Assembly: GCA_031423155.1 (NCBI GenBank)
Contig: JANPEZ010000100.1
Location: 1 to 48,859, forward strand
Direction of reading: 5' to 3'
Origin: JANPEZ01 sp031423155
GTDB lineage: Bacteria > Actinomycetota > UBA4738 > HRBIN12
DNA length: 48,859 nt
Shown here: positions 25,167 through 32,136 of the stretch, one piece after another
How positions within the stretch are numbered: position 1 is the first letter of the stretch
Layout of the letters: the number at the start of each line of letters is the position of its first letter
The notes under the pieces: model-generated
Seen by the model: the letters and a program-made list of their open reading frames with translations, nothing else
Told to the model about the DNA's origin: nothing
The model's database searches: none
Made by a program: the position numbers and the translations under genes

Positions 25167-26009
25167 ATGACGCTTCATGGCGCGATCGCCGCGGCCGTCA
25201 CCCCGCTGAAGGAAGGCGGGCGTCACCTCGACGACGAAGCCTTCGCGCCTCTGGTCGCGTTCCTCGCGGCGGGCGGCGTCGATGGCCTTCTCGCGTGTGG
25301 AACCACGGGAGAGGGGATCAACCTTTCTCTCGACGAGCGCCGACACGCCACCGAACTGTTCGTGGCGGCGCGACCGGAGGGCTTCCAGGTCGCGGTCCAC
25401 GCCGGCGCGCAGACGACCCACGACACCGTCGCGCTGGCCGCCCACGCCGTGCGAGCCGACGCCGACGCGGTCGCGGTCATCGCCCCGCCCTACTTCCCCC
25501 TCGACGAGGATGAGCTGCTCGCACACTTCCGCGCGGCCGCTTCGGCCGCATCACCGCTCCCTTTCTACGCCTACGAGTTCGCCGGGCGCAGCGGGTATGC
25601 CATCCCGCACTCGGTTATCGACAGACTCAGAGAGCAAGCGCCCAACTTCCGTGGGATGAAGGTCTCCGACTCACCCTGGTCCGCAGTCGCTCCCTACATG
25701 CGCGAGGGCCTCGACCTGTTCGTCGGCTCCGAACCGCTGGTTCTTGAAGGCCTGGCCGCCGGAGCGACCGGCGCGGTGAGCGGGCTCGCGACCGCGTGGC
25801 CCGAAACCGTCGCCGCGTTGGTGCACGAGCGCGACCCGAAAGCCCATGCCCGCGTCGAGGGGATCCGAAACACCTTGGCTGGCATACCCTTCCACGCGGC
25901 GCTCAAGACGGTGATCGAACACCGCGATCTGCCCGTCAGGACCGACGTTCGCGCGCCCCTGAGGGCGCTCACGGACGAAGAACGAAGCCGGGTTCTGGCC
26001 TTGGCGTGA
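25167..26009 (+). CDS. Dihydrodipicolinate synthase family aldolase/dehydratase
   Basis: 280-residue TIM barrel with the family's key features: GTTGEG at 45-50, the catalytic tyrosine region PFYAYEFAG (Y134/Y136) and the Schiff-base lysine K165 in FRGMKVSDS. In true DapA the conserved pattern is YN-P-R; here YAYEFAGRSG differs from it. So a related enzyme (N-acetylneuraminate lyase-like, KDG aldolase or hydroxyproline-pathway deaminase) is at least as likely as lysine biosynthesis. Context with an amino-acid oxidase and a GNAT also favours catabolism. A strong hairpin follows the stop. Confidence 0.8.
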   Translation: MTLHGAIAAAVTPLKEGGRHLDDEAFAPLVAFLAAGGVDGLLACGTTGEGINLSLDERRHATELFVAARPEGFQVAVHAGAQTTHDTVALAAHAVRADADAVAVIAPPYFPLDEDELLAHFRAAASAASPLPFYAYEFAGRSGYAIPHSVIDRLREQAPNFRGMKVSDSPWSAVAPYMREGLDLFVGSEPLVLEGLAAGATGAVSGLATAWPETVAALVHERDPKAHARVEGIRNTLAGIPFHAALKTVIEHRDLPVRTDVRAPLRALTDEERSRVLALA

Positions 26010-26010
26010 A

Positions 26011-26039
26011 GAAGGGCCGGGGCGAAGCCCCGGCCCTTC
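26011..26039. terminator. Perfect 13-bp hairpin between convergent genes
   Basis: GAAGGGCCGGGGC (26011-26023) and GCCCCGGCCCTTC (26027-26039) form a perfect 13-bp inverted repeat with a GAA loop, directly after the DapA-like stop and before the end of the opposing miniprotein gene. It is almost certainly a transcription end point for one or both directions. No T-run of note follows on either strand, so it may act as an L-shaped hairpin terminator, a type known in Actinobacteria. Confidence 0.7.
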
Positions 26040-26073
26040 GACTCAGCGTGAACCGCCGATCCCGCCGGGCCGC

Positions 26074-26256
26074 TTACGCCGCAGCGCAGGTGCAGTGAAC
26101 GTCGGCCTCGCCGCATCCGCGGCAAAGGAGCGTGCAATACCGGTCCGATCCCCCGTGAAGGTGATCGAGGTTGTGAACGTCGTTCTCGACTCCGCAGATG
26201 GCGCACTTCCATCCGGCCGTCGCACCGCTGCACTTGACGCAGAGTTCGTCGCTCAT
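26074..26256 (-). CDS. Cysteine/histidine-rich miniprotein (60 aa)
   Basis: 60 residues with nine cysteines arranged as CVKC (6, 9), CAIC (18, 21), CTLLCRGC (41, 45, 48) and CTC (55, 57), plus a central HNLDHLHGG histidine cluster. This looks like a treble zinc-ribbon or metal/cofactor-binding fold. It starts at ATG 26256 overlapping the osmC stop (ATGA), with GGAGG five bases upstream, so it is certainly co-expressed with the OsmC-like protein. No family is recognised. Role could be zinc or iron-sulfur binding or thiol redox; function unknown. Confidence 0.8.
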   Translation of the reverse strand: MSDELCVKCSGATAGWKCAICGVENDVHNLDHLHGGSDRYCTLLCRGCGEADVHCTCAAA

Positions 26257-26816
26257 CGGACCTCCAGGTCGGTCACCACGGGCGTGGCGTTCGTGATGAT
26301 GTCGCGAACCGGTGAGGTGTCCTGCACGTACTGGCACAGCTCCTCGAGCGTGGCGGCGTCGGCGTTCCGGGCCTTCGCTATGCCCTTCACGCGGATCTCG
26401 GAGAACCCGGCGCGAGGACCGCCGCCTAGTCCGACGAAGGTCCTCAGATCCAGGTCGCCCTCGACCTCGTAGGACAACTCCTCGAGCTCGATGCCGCGGG
26501 CGGCCGCATTGTAGGCGAACCCGACCGAGTAGCAGAAGCCGAGAGCCGCAAGGACCAGTTCCACCGCGTTGGCGCCGGCATCCTCGCCGAGCAGAACCGC
26601 CGGCTCGCTTCCCACGAGCGTATGCTCGCTCGCGTGAGCCGTCTCCTGCCCCGCATGGGTGAACGAGGAGATAGATCCCGCGCTCGTGCCCCCGCTCTTC
26701 CAATCGGTCCTGGCCTTGAAGGTGAACCGGCCGATGTCGGGGTTCTGCCCTATCGCGTCGATCGTCTGGACCAGCTGGTCCACATCGACACCGTTCCTCA
26801 CCGTCGTCGTTGCCAT
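26253..26816 (-). CDS. OsmC-family thiol peroxidase/redox protein
   Basis: 187 residues with the OsmC/Ohr pattern: ANAVELVLAALGFCYSVGF carries the first active cysteine (C95) and LEELCQYVQDTSPVRDII the second (C161). These reduce organic hydroperoxides or bind sulfur species. The distal sequence DTSPVRDIITNATPV is typical of OsmC proteins. I chose ATG at 26816 because GGAAGGAG lies six bases upstream; the frame could begin eight codons earlier. It faces the ECF sigma gene across a 142-bp intergenic region, a layout suggesting shared redox control. The next gene, a Cys-rich miniprotein, overlaps its stop. Confidence 0.88.
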   Translation of the reverse strand: MATTTVRNGVDVDQLVQTIDAIGQNPDIGRFTFKARTDWKSGGTSAGSISSFTHAGQETAHASEHTLVGSEPAVLLGEDAGANAVELVLAALGFCYSVGFAYNAAARGIELEELSYEVEGDLDLRTFVGLGGGPRAGFSEIRVKGIAKARNADAATLEELCQYVQDTSPVRDIITNATPVVTDLEVR

Positions 26817-26958
26817 ACCTACTCCTTCCTCTGCTGACACCCGGGAAAGACGCGACGGCGATCGGATGCATTGCGTTTGGGGTCAGATGCAATAACTTTG
26901 CCGCCACGAGCGTCTTTCCAGCCGAGGACTACTCCGACGCAGAGGGAAACGCCGTGGG

Positions 26959-27567
26959 ATGGAGCAGATCGTGGGCGAGACCGCCATCGACCCCGAAGAC
27001 GACAGGAAGGCAAGGTTCGAGGCGCTCGCTCGCGAGCAGCTTCCTCGTCTCTATGGGCTGGCGCGCCGGCTCACCAACGACGGCGCGGAGGACCTCGTCC
27101 AGGAGTGCCTGTTGAACGCCTACCGCTCATACGGGACCCTCCAGACGGCCGAGGCCGGCCCAGCCTGGCTTCAGCAGATACTCGTCAACGCCTTCCGCGA
27201 CCGTCTCCGCAAGCAAGCCCGCACGGTCGAAGAGGTCGACGTGGACGAGATAGATGAGTTCTCACTCTACCGGACCATCGCCGACGAGGACCCTTTCCCC
27301 TATTCGGATTCGCTTCACGTCGACTTCCTGCAGGCGTTCGGGCGCGAAGACGTGTACGCCGTGCTCGCACGCATGCCCGAGATCTACCGAGCTCCCTTGG
27401 TCCTGAGATACATGCAGGGCTTCTCGACCAAAGAGATCGCCCGCATGATGGACACGCCGCTCGGAACCACGCTTGCCCGGCTCCACCGGGGCCGCAAGCT
27501 CTTCGAGCGCGAGATGTGGGCCTACGCCGAAGATGCCGGCCTGCTGGACAAGGAGGTTTCGCCGTGA
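26959..27567 (+). CDS. ECF sigma factor, SigR-like
   Basis: 202 residues. Region 2 lies near 20-90 (FEALAREQLPRLYGLARRLT, GAEDLVQECLLNAYRSYG) and region 4 near 125-190 (VYAVLARMPEIYRAPLVLRYMQGFSTKEIARMMD, GTTLARLHRGRKLF). Sequence style and the zinc anti-sigma partner that follows point to the SigR/SigH (thiol-oxidative stress) group. It is first in a three-gene operon with the anti-sigma factor and the methyltransferase, and is divergent from osmC. A GTG at 26971 is an alternative start. Confidence 0.88.
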   Translation: MEQIVGETAIDPEDDRKARFEALAREQLPRLYGLARRLTNDGAEDLVQECLLNAYRSYGTLQTAEAGPAWLQQILVNAFRDRLRKQARTVEEVDVDEIDEFSLYRTIADEDPFPYSDSLHVDFLQAFGREDVYAVLARMPEIYRAPLVLRYMQGFSTKEIARMMDTPLGTTLARLHRGRKLFEREMWAYAEDAGLLDKEVSP

Positions 27568-27800
27568 GCGATCGCGCGATCCCCTGCTCCGATGCCGTCC
27601 GCCGCCTATGGGACTACCTGGATAAGACCCTCTCGCCCGAGGACCAGGTCCTGGTCGAGTCGCACCTGGCGTTCTGCCGTCGTTGCTGCGGCGAACTGGA
27701 GTTCGCCAAGGAACTGCGCGCGTTCATGGCTTCGGACGAGGTCGACGAGATCCCGGTAGAGGTCAAGGAACGCCTCGAACGGTTCATGGAGGAGCTATGA
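27564..27800 (+). CDS. Zinc-binding redox anti-sigma factor (RsrA-like)
   Basis: 78 residues with the ZAS motif H34-LAF-C38-RR-C41 and an N-terminal Cys at 8. The spacing C8-H34-C38-C41 equals that of Streptomyces RsrA (C11-H37-C41-C44), in which oxidation of the first and last Cys releases zinc and frees SigR. So it very probably holds the upstream sigma factor inactive until disulfide stress. An extra Cys, C42, follows the motif. The start is GTG at 27564 with AAGGAGG upstream, overlapping the sigma stop. Its stop overlaps the methyltransferase ATG (ATGA). Confidence 0.88.
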   Translation: MSDRAIPCSDAVRRLWDYLDKTLSPEDQVLVESHLAFCRRCCGELEFAKELRAFMASDEVDEIPVEVKERLERFMEEL

Positions 27801-28594
27801 CGGACATGCTCTTCCAGAACGAGATCAACGACGTAGTGCGGACCGCGTACGCGGGGATCGAGCACGGCGCAGGCAAGCCCGCGGCCGACCTGCTCTACTC
27901 GCCCGAGGAACTGGACCAGCTCCCGGAAGAAGCCGTGGGCTGGGCTCTCGGGGTCGGCAATCCGGTCCGGCACGCCGAACTGGAGCCGGGCGAAACCGTC
28001 CTGGACGTCGGCTCGGGCGGCGGCATCGACACGATCCTCGCGGCCAAGCTCGTAGGTCCGACGGGTCACGCGATAGGTCTGGACGTCCTGGACGAGATGC
28101 TGGATCGCGCCCGCACCCACGCGGCAGCAGCCGGCGTCGAGGACTGGACCGAGTTCGTCAAGGGAGAGATGGAGGCCATCCCGCTTCCCGACGCGTCGGT
28201 GGACGTTGTGATCTCAAACGGGGTCATCAACCTGTCGCCGCGCAAGTCCCGCGTTCTGGCTGAGATCATGCGTGTACTGAAACCCGGCGGACGCATCTGT
28301 ATCGCCGACCTGACCGTCGAGGACGAACTACCACCAGAGGTGATGGCCAACGAAGCCGCCTGGGCCGGGTGAGTGTCCGGCGCCCTGGCGGAGCGTGCCT
28401 TCGCCCTCAAGATCGAGAAGATGGGGTTCGAAGACGTCTGGCTCGGCGAGCGGATCCCCCACGGCGTCGAGAAGGCCGCGCTGTACCCACTATTCACGCC
28501 GGCTCTGATCGACCTGATGCGAGAGGTCATCCCGGCGGACCGGCAGGACACCGTGGCCGTAAGCGTGATCGCCAAGGCCCGCAAACCCCTCTGA
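27797..28594 (+). CDS. ArsM-like SAM methyltransferase with in-frame TGA (putative selenocysteine)
   Basis: 265 codons if TGA at 28370-28372 is read as residue 192. SAM motif I is VLDVGSGGG (68-76); DVVISNGVINLSPRK (136-150) and LKPGGRICIADL (161-172) are ArsM hallmarks. Known ArsM enzymes end this region with Y/W-x-G-C-I/V-S/A-G-A; here it reads WAG-TGA-VSGAL. The TGA therefore replaces the catalytic cysteine, and homology continues in the same frame for 73 codons (KIEKMGFEDVWLGERIP and beyond) to a normal stop. The other two family cysteines are absent (LGVGNP and SNGVINL in place of GCGNP and SNCVINL); only C168 is present. Alternatives are a nonsense mutation, a sequencing error, or GTG restart right after the TGA. 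It is last in the sigma/anti-sigma operon (ATGA overlap). Confidence 0.8.
28387..28405 (+). promoter_or_regulatory. Candidate bacterial SECIS hairpin
   Basis: GGCGGAG (28387-28393) pairs with CTTCGCC (28399-28405), with one G-T wobble, giving a 7-bp stem with loop CGTGC (28394-28398). The stem begins 15 nt and the loop 22 nt after the in-frame TGA. Bacterial SECIS elements have an apical loop about 16-37 nt after the UGA, with a G in its first two positions; both hold here. An overlapping alternative (28379-28383 with 28395-28399) is weaker. SelB recognition cannot be judged by eye, and GC-rich coding sequence can fold by chance. Confidence 0.5.
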
Positions 28595-28615
28595 CCTGCG
28601 GTTATCTCCCCAGCC

Positions 28616-28644
28616 TTGACGTGTCGGGAGAGCCCCCGTTACTT
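28616..28644 (+). promoter_or_regulatory. Candidate promoter of the sulfur-assimilation operon
   Basis: TTGACG (28616-28621) and TTACTT (28639-28644) are separated by exactly 17 bp, and lie upstream of the leader peptide and sir. A small inverted repeat TTGCA-CC-TGCAA (28645-28656) overlaps the expected start site and could bind a regulator. The spacing is ideal; the -10 match is moderate. Confidence 0.4.
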
Positions 28645-28679
28645 TTGCACCTGCAATTCCTACTTACGAGGTGGAGATC

Positions 28680-28775
28680 TTGATCCGCACGCGAACGGCC
28701 GGGCTGGTGGGGGCGATGATCCCGTCTCGCCTGTGCTGTCTCATGTGCGTAGCGTGCACCACCGCGCGGCCGTAA
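28680..28775 (+). CDS. Cysteine-rich leader peptide of the sir operon
   Basis: Short frame of 31 codons if started at TTG 28680 (GAGGTGGAG just upstream); GTG 28707 or ATG 28716 are alternatives in the same frame. It ends RLCCLMCVACTTARP, with four cysteine codons in eight positions. A TAA stop lies 25 nt before a strong hairpin (28801-28820). Cys-rich leader ORFs that sense charged tRNA-Cys precede sulfur-assimilation operons in Actinobacteria, and this one stands directly before sulfite reductase. Its function is thus regulatory: ribosome stalling at Cys codons under cysteine shortage. Confidence 0.72.
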   Translation: MIRTRTAGLVGAMIPSRLCCLMCVACTTARP

Positions 28776-28800
28776 CGAACCCCCTCCACAAGCACCGACC

Positions 28801-28830
28801 GGCCGCCGCATACGGCGGCCGTTTCCGTTT
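28801..28830 (+). terminator. Attenuator hairpin upstream of sulfite reductase
   Basis: GGCCGCCG (28801-28808) and CGGCGGCC (28813-28820) form a perfect 8-bp stem with a 4-nt loop. It is followed by a T-containing but interrupted stretch (GTTTCCGTTT, 28821-28830). It lies between the Cys-rich leader ORF and the sir ribosome-binding site (CCAGGAG). This is the expected place for a transcription attenuator. A competing anti-terminator could use GGCCG at 28697-28701 or the GCGCGGCCG segment at 28764-28772, but I cannot compute the folding. Confidence 0.6.
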
Positions 28831-28842
28831 CCAGGAGTCCAC

Positions 28843-30549
28843 ATGGCAGACAGCGAGATCAGGGCACCGAAGGTCCCCCGCAAGCGCGGTGAGGGCCAGT
28901 GGGCGCTGGGCTACTACGAGCCGCTGAACGCCGCGGAGCAGATAAAGAGAGAGGACGACGGCCTCAACGTACGAGAGCGCATCGAGCGCATATTCGCGCC
29001 CGGCGGCTTCCGCTCGATCAGCAAGGGTGACCTGCGCAGCCGGATGCGCTGGTGGGGCCTCTACACCCAGCGCAAGCAGGGGGTCCCCGGCGAGAGAACC
29101 GGGTCCCCCGACCTTGAAGAACTCGAAGACGAGTTCTTCATGCTGCGCATCCGGATCGACGGCGGGCGACTGTCCAGCGAGCAACTCCGCGCGATCGCGC
29201 TCGTCTCGGAGCGATACGGGCGCGACGTCGCCGACGTGACCGACCGCCAGAACATCCAGCTGCACTGGATCCGCATCGAGGACGTGCCGGACATCTGGCA
29301 GATCCTCGAATCAACGGGACTCACGACGGCCGAGGCCTGCGGTGACACACCTCGAGTCATCTTGGGTTGCCCTCTGGCCGGAGTCGCCGCGGACGAGGTC
29401 ATCGACTCGACCGCCGTCATCCGAGAAGTGGCCGCCCGATATGTCGGAGACCCCGCGTTCTCGAACCTTCCCCGCAAGTACAAGACCTCGATCAGCGGCT
29501 GCGCGGCAGGTTGCACGAATCACGAGATCAACGATGTGGCGTTCGTGGGCGTGATCGGGCCCGAAGGGCGGCCCGGCTACGACCTGTGGGTTGGGGGAGG
29601 ACTTTCGACGAACCCGATGTTCGCCAAGAGGCTCGGCGTCTTCATCGCGCCCGAGCGCGTGCCCGACGTGTGGGCGGGGGTGACCGCGCTCTTCCGCGAG
29701 TACGGTTACAGGCGCTCGCGCAACCACGCGCGCATGAAGTTCCTGGTCGCGGATATGGGTGTGGAGTGGTTCCGCACCAAGCTCGAGACCGAGTTCCTGG
29801 ACGGCCCTCTGCCCGACGGGCCGGCGCCGGTCGCCGCGCCGATGTCTCGCAGGGATCACGTCGGCGTCTTCGAACAGAAGGATGGACGTGTCTACGTCGG
29901 TTTCGCCTCCAAGGCAGGGAGGATCACCGGCCATCAGCTTCGGCTCGTCGCTGAACTGTCCGAACGGTTCGGGAGCGGTTCGATCAGCTTCACCGCTCAG
30001 CAGAAGCTGGTCATCACCGACGTCGACGCCGGACGCGCGGATGAACTGGTCAAGGCGCTTGACGAGTTGGACCTGCGCGCCAGGCCTCACGCGTTCCGCA
30101 AGGGCATGATGGCGTGCACGGGCATCGAATTCTGCAAGCTCGCGATCGGCGAGACGAAGGGCAGAGCCCAGTGGCTCTACACCGAACTCGAATCGCGACT
30201 TCCCGACTTCGACGAGGACATCCGCATCCACGTGAACGGATGCCCGAACTCATGCGCACGCTTCCAGGTGGCCGACATCGGGCTGATGTCCGCGCTGCTT
30301 ACCCGTCCCGACGGCACGAAGTCGGACGCTTTCCTGGTGCACCTCGGCGGAGGCATGGGCGCCGAAGCCGCGTTCGGCCGCAAGGTCAAGGGCGTGAAGA
30401 TCTACGCCGAGGACGCCGCCGACTACCTCGAGACGCTGGTGAAGCGCTACCGGCAGCAGCGAGGCGACCAGGACTCTTTCGGCTCCTACGTGAACGGGCT
30501 CGATGACGAGCAGATGGCAAGGTTCGCGCGCCCGCAGGTGACCAGATGA
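28843..30549 (+). CDS. sir: Ferredoxin-dependent assimilatory sulfite reductase (Sir/NirA type)
   Basis: 568 residues with the two ferrite-reductase-like half domains of the siroheme enzyme. The cluster/siroheme cysteines are intact: C425 and C431 in ACTGIEFCKLAIGETK, C467 and C471 in NGCPNSCARF. The upper half contains TDRQNIQLHWIRIED and ISGCAAGCTNHEIND. It reduces sulfite to sulfide using ferredoxin. Nitrite reductase is a close relative, but the operon with APS reductase and siroheme genes, and the cysteine leader, support sulfite. The ATG at 28843 follows CCAGGAG. It overlaps the zinc-ribbon gene by ATGA. Confidence 0.93.
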   Translation: MADSEIRAPKVPRKRGEGQWALGYYEPLNAAEQIKREDDGLNVRERIERIFAPGGFRSISKGDLRSRMRWWGLYTQRKQGVPGERTGSPDLEELEDEFFMLRIRIDGGRLSSEQLRAIALVSERYGRDVADVTDRQNIQLHWIRIEDVPDIWQILESTGLTTAEACGDTPRVILGCPLAGVAADEVIDSTAVIREVAARYVGDPAFSNLPRKYKTSISGCAAGCTNHEINDVAFVGVIGPEGRPGYDLWVGGGLSTNPMFAKRLGVFIAPERVPDVWAGVTALFREYGYRRSRNHARMKFLVADMGVEWFRTKLETEFLDGPLPDGPAPVAAPMSRRDHVGVFEQKDGRVYVGFASKAGRITGHQLRLVAELSERFGSGSISFTAQQKLVITDVDAGRADELVKALDELDLRARPHAFRKGMMACTGIEFCKLAIGETKGRAQWLYTELESRLPDFDEDIRIHVNGCPNSCARFQVADIGLMSALLTRPDGTKSDAFLVHLGGGMGAEAAFGRKVKGVKIYAEDAADYLETLVKRYRQQRGDQDSFGSYVNGLDDEQMARFARPQVTR

Positions 30550-30695
30550 GCGACACGCCGCGCGCCGTCCCCTTCTACTGCCCGTTCTGCGGCGAGCAGG
30601 ACATCCGCCCCGGAGCTGAAGCCGGATGGCACTGCGAGTCATGCGATCGTTCCTTCGAGCTGACGATCACGCATATCGGGGGTAGCGCCGGATGA
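30546..30695 (+). CDS. Zinc-ribbon miniprotein between sir and cysH
   Basis: 49 residues with CPFCG (12-15) and CESC (30-33), a simple zinc ribbon, ending ELTITHIGGSAG. It overlaps sir (ATGA) and cysH (ATGA), so it is tightly coupled to both. Small zinc-ribbon proteins occur at this place in many actinobacterial sulfite/APS reductase operons, but their role is not established. A part in electron transfer, assembly or protein-protein contact with the reductases is plausible. The coding potential is clear despite the size. Confidence 0.85.
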   Translation: MSDTPRAVPFYCPFCGEQDIRPGAEAGWHCESCDRSFELTITHIGGSAG

Positions 30696-31489
30696 GCGAA
30701 CGCGAACCTATCCACGAGCCGGCGCTGCCCTTCATCGATGAGGAAGCCGATCTCATCCACGGCGCCGCTGCCCGCTTCGAGCATGCCAGCGCCACCGAGC
30801 TGCTCGAGTGGGCCCTGGAGAGGTTCCACCCGAAGATGGCGATCAGCGCCGCCGGCGGCGTCGACGGCATGGCGATCATCGACATGGCCTGGAGGATCAA
30901 CCCGGCGGTGCGCGTCTTCACGCTGGACACCGGGCGCTTGCCCGCCGAGACCTACACGCTCTTCGAGGACATCCGCGAGAAGTACGGCATCGCCGTCGAG
31001 TTCGAGTTCCCGGAGCGGGAGGCGGTCGAGCGGCTCGTGTCCGTGGAGGGACCGAACCTGATGTACAAGAGCGTCGATCTTCGCGTAGCTTGCTGCGAGA
31101 TCCGAAAGGTCGCCCCGCTCAAGCGCAAACTCGCGACCTTGGATGCCTGGGTGGCGGGTCTGCGTCGCGAGCAGTGGCGTACGCGCAAGAACATCGCCAA
31201 GGTCGAACTCGATCGCGACCACGGCGGCATCGTGAAGCTGAATCCGCTCGCCGACTGGAAGGCCGACGAGGTATGGGACTACGTCCGCAAGAACGACGTG
31301 CCCTACCACGAACTGTTCGATCACGGGTTCGCCTCGATCGGCTGCGCGCCGTGCACTCGGCCCGTGCAGCCCGGCGAATCCGAGCGGGCCGGCCGCTGGT
31401 GGTGGGAGTCCGAGACCGACAAGGAGTGTGGCATCCACTGCAGCGTGCAGCTGCTCGGCACTCCTGGAGACGACGAGGTAGACAAGTGA
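30692..31489 (+). CDS. cysH: APS reductase (iron-sulfur, thioredoxin-dependent)
   Basis: 265 residues. Four cluster ligands are visible: CC at 134-135 (VACCEIRKV) and C218/C221 in SIGCAPCTRP. This pattern means an adenylylsulfate (APS) reductase with a [4Fe-4S] cluster; PAPS-specific CysH lacks these cysteines. The catalytic Cys lies in the C-terminal KECGIHCS (C246). The phosphate/adenylyl loop is ISAAGGVDGMA. It reduces activated sulfate to sulfite, which Sir then reduces. Sulfate adenylyltransferase is not in the window. It overlaps its neighbours at both ends. Confidence 0.94.
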   Translation: MSEREPIHEPALPFIDEEADLIHGAAARFEHASATELLEWALERFHPKMAISAAGGVDGMAIIDMAWRINPAVRVFTLDTGRLPAETYTLFEDIREKYGIAVEFEFPEREAVERLVSVEGPNLMYKSVDLRVACCEIRKVAPLKRKLATLDAWVAGLRREQWRTRKNIAKVELDRDHGGIVKLNPLADWKADEVWDYVRKNDVPYHELFDHGFASIGCAPCTRPVQPGESERAGRWWWESETDKECGIHCSVQLLGTPGDDEVDK

Positions 31490-32136
31490 CCGCGTTCGGG
31501 TACCCCGTCTTTCTGGAGCTGGCCGGACGCCGCTGCGTCGTGATCGGCGAGACCGCCGTAAGAGAAGGAAAGGTCGAGGGATTGCTCGCAGCCGGCGCCA
31601 CTGATGTCGTCGTTATCGCCGAGGGTCCGGTTCCTCGACTGGACGTCCTGGAAGCCGCCGAGGGTGTCGAGATCGAACGCCGCAAGTGGACGGCCGCCGA
31701 CCTGGATCGGGCCTTCGTTGTCGTTGCTTCGAGCGATGACCAACAAGAGCGCGACCTGATCGCACGTGAAGCGCGAACGCGCCGAGCCTTGACGAATATC
31801 ATGGACGACATCCCCAACTGCGATTGGGCCGCACCGTCCCTGCTCCGCCGCGGCGATCTCGTGCTGGCGATCTCAACCGGGGGCGCATCGCCAGCGCTCG
31901 CCAGGCGCCTGCGAGAGGACCTGTCGGAGCGCTACGGCGAGCACTGGGGAGAACTGGTCGACGTCTTGAGACAGGTCCGCGCCGAAACACTTCCGCAGCT
32001 GCCCGATCTTGCCGAGCGCTCCCGCCGCTGGCAGTTCGCGCTCGACATCGAAGAGGCCGAGAAGCTGATCATGGCCGGTCAACGCAGGGAACTGATCGAA
32101 CGTCTGAAGGCCCGCCTCGTTGGGAGCGCTCGATGA
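31486..32136 (+). CDS. Precorrin-2 dehydrogenase / sirohydrochlorin ferrochelatase (CysG-N type)
   Basis: 216 residues matching the N-terminal half of CysG (Met8p/SirC): PVFLELAGRRCVVIGETAVREGKVEGLLAAGA is the NAD-binding fold. FVVVASSDDQQERDLIAREARTR and NIMDDIPNCDWAAPSLLRRGDL are characteristic, followed by ISTGGASPALARRLREDL. It oxidises precorrin-2 and probably inserts iron to make siroheme, the cofactor of the sulfite reductase upstream. The start is GTG at 31486 overlapping the cysH stop, and it overlaps the methyltransferase gene downstream (ATGA). Confidence 0.92.
   Translation: MTAFGYPVFLELAGRRCVVIGETAVREGKVEGLLAAGATDVVVIAEGPVPRLDVLEAAEGVEIERRKWTAADLDRAFVVVASSDDQQERDLIAREARTRRALTNIMDDIPNCDWAAPSLLRRGDLVLAISTGGASPALARRLREDLSERYGEHWGELVDVLRQVRAETLPQLPDLAERSRRWQFALDIEEAEKLIMAGQRRELIERLKARLVGSAR

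Noticed and set aside
26817..26958. SigR-type promoter (GGGAAT-N18-GTT) between osmC and the sigma gene
   Set aside because: GGGAAA occurs at 26843-26848 and again near the sigma start, but no GTT follows at the right spacing on either strand.
28373..28594. Separate small gene starting with GTG directly after the methyltransferase TGA
   Set aside because: The frame, spacing and homology join the two parts into one family-length protein. A 73-residue C-terminal piece has no known independent function and no Shine-Dalgarno of its own. I keep it as an alternative to selenocysteine insertion.
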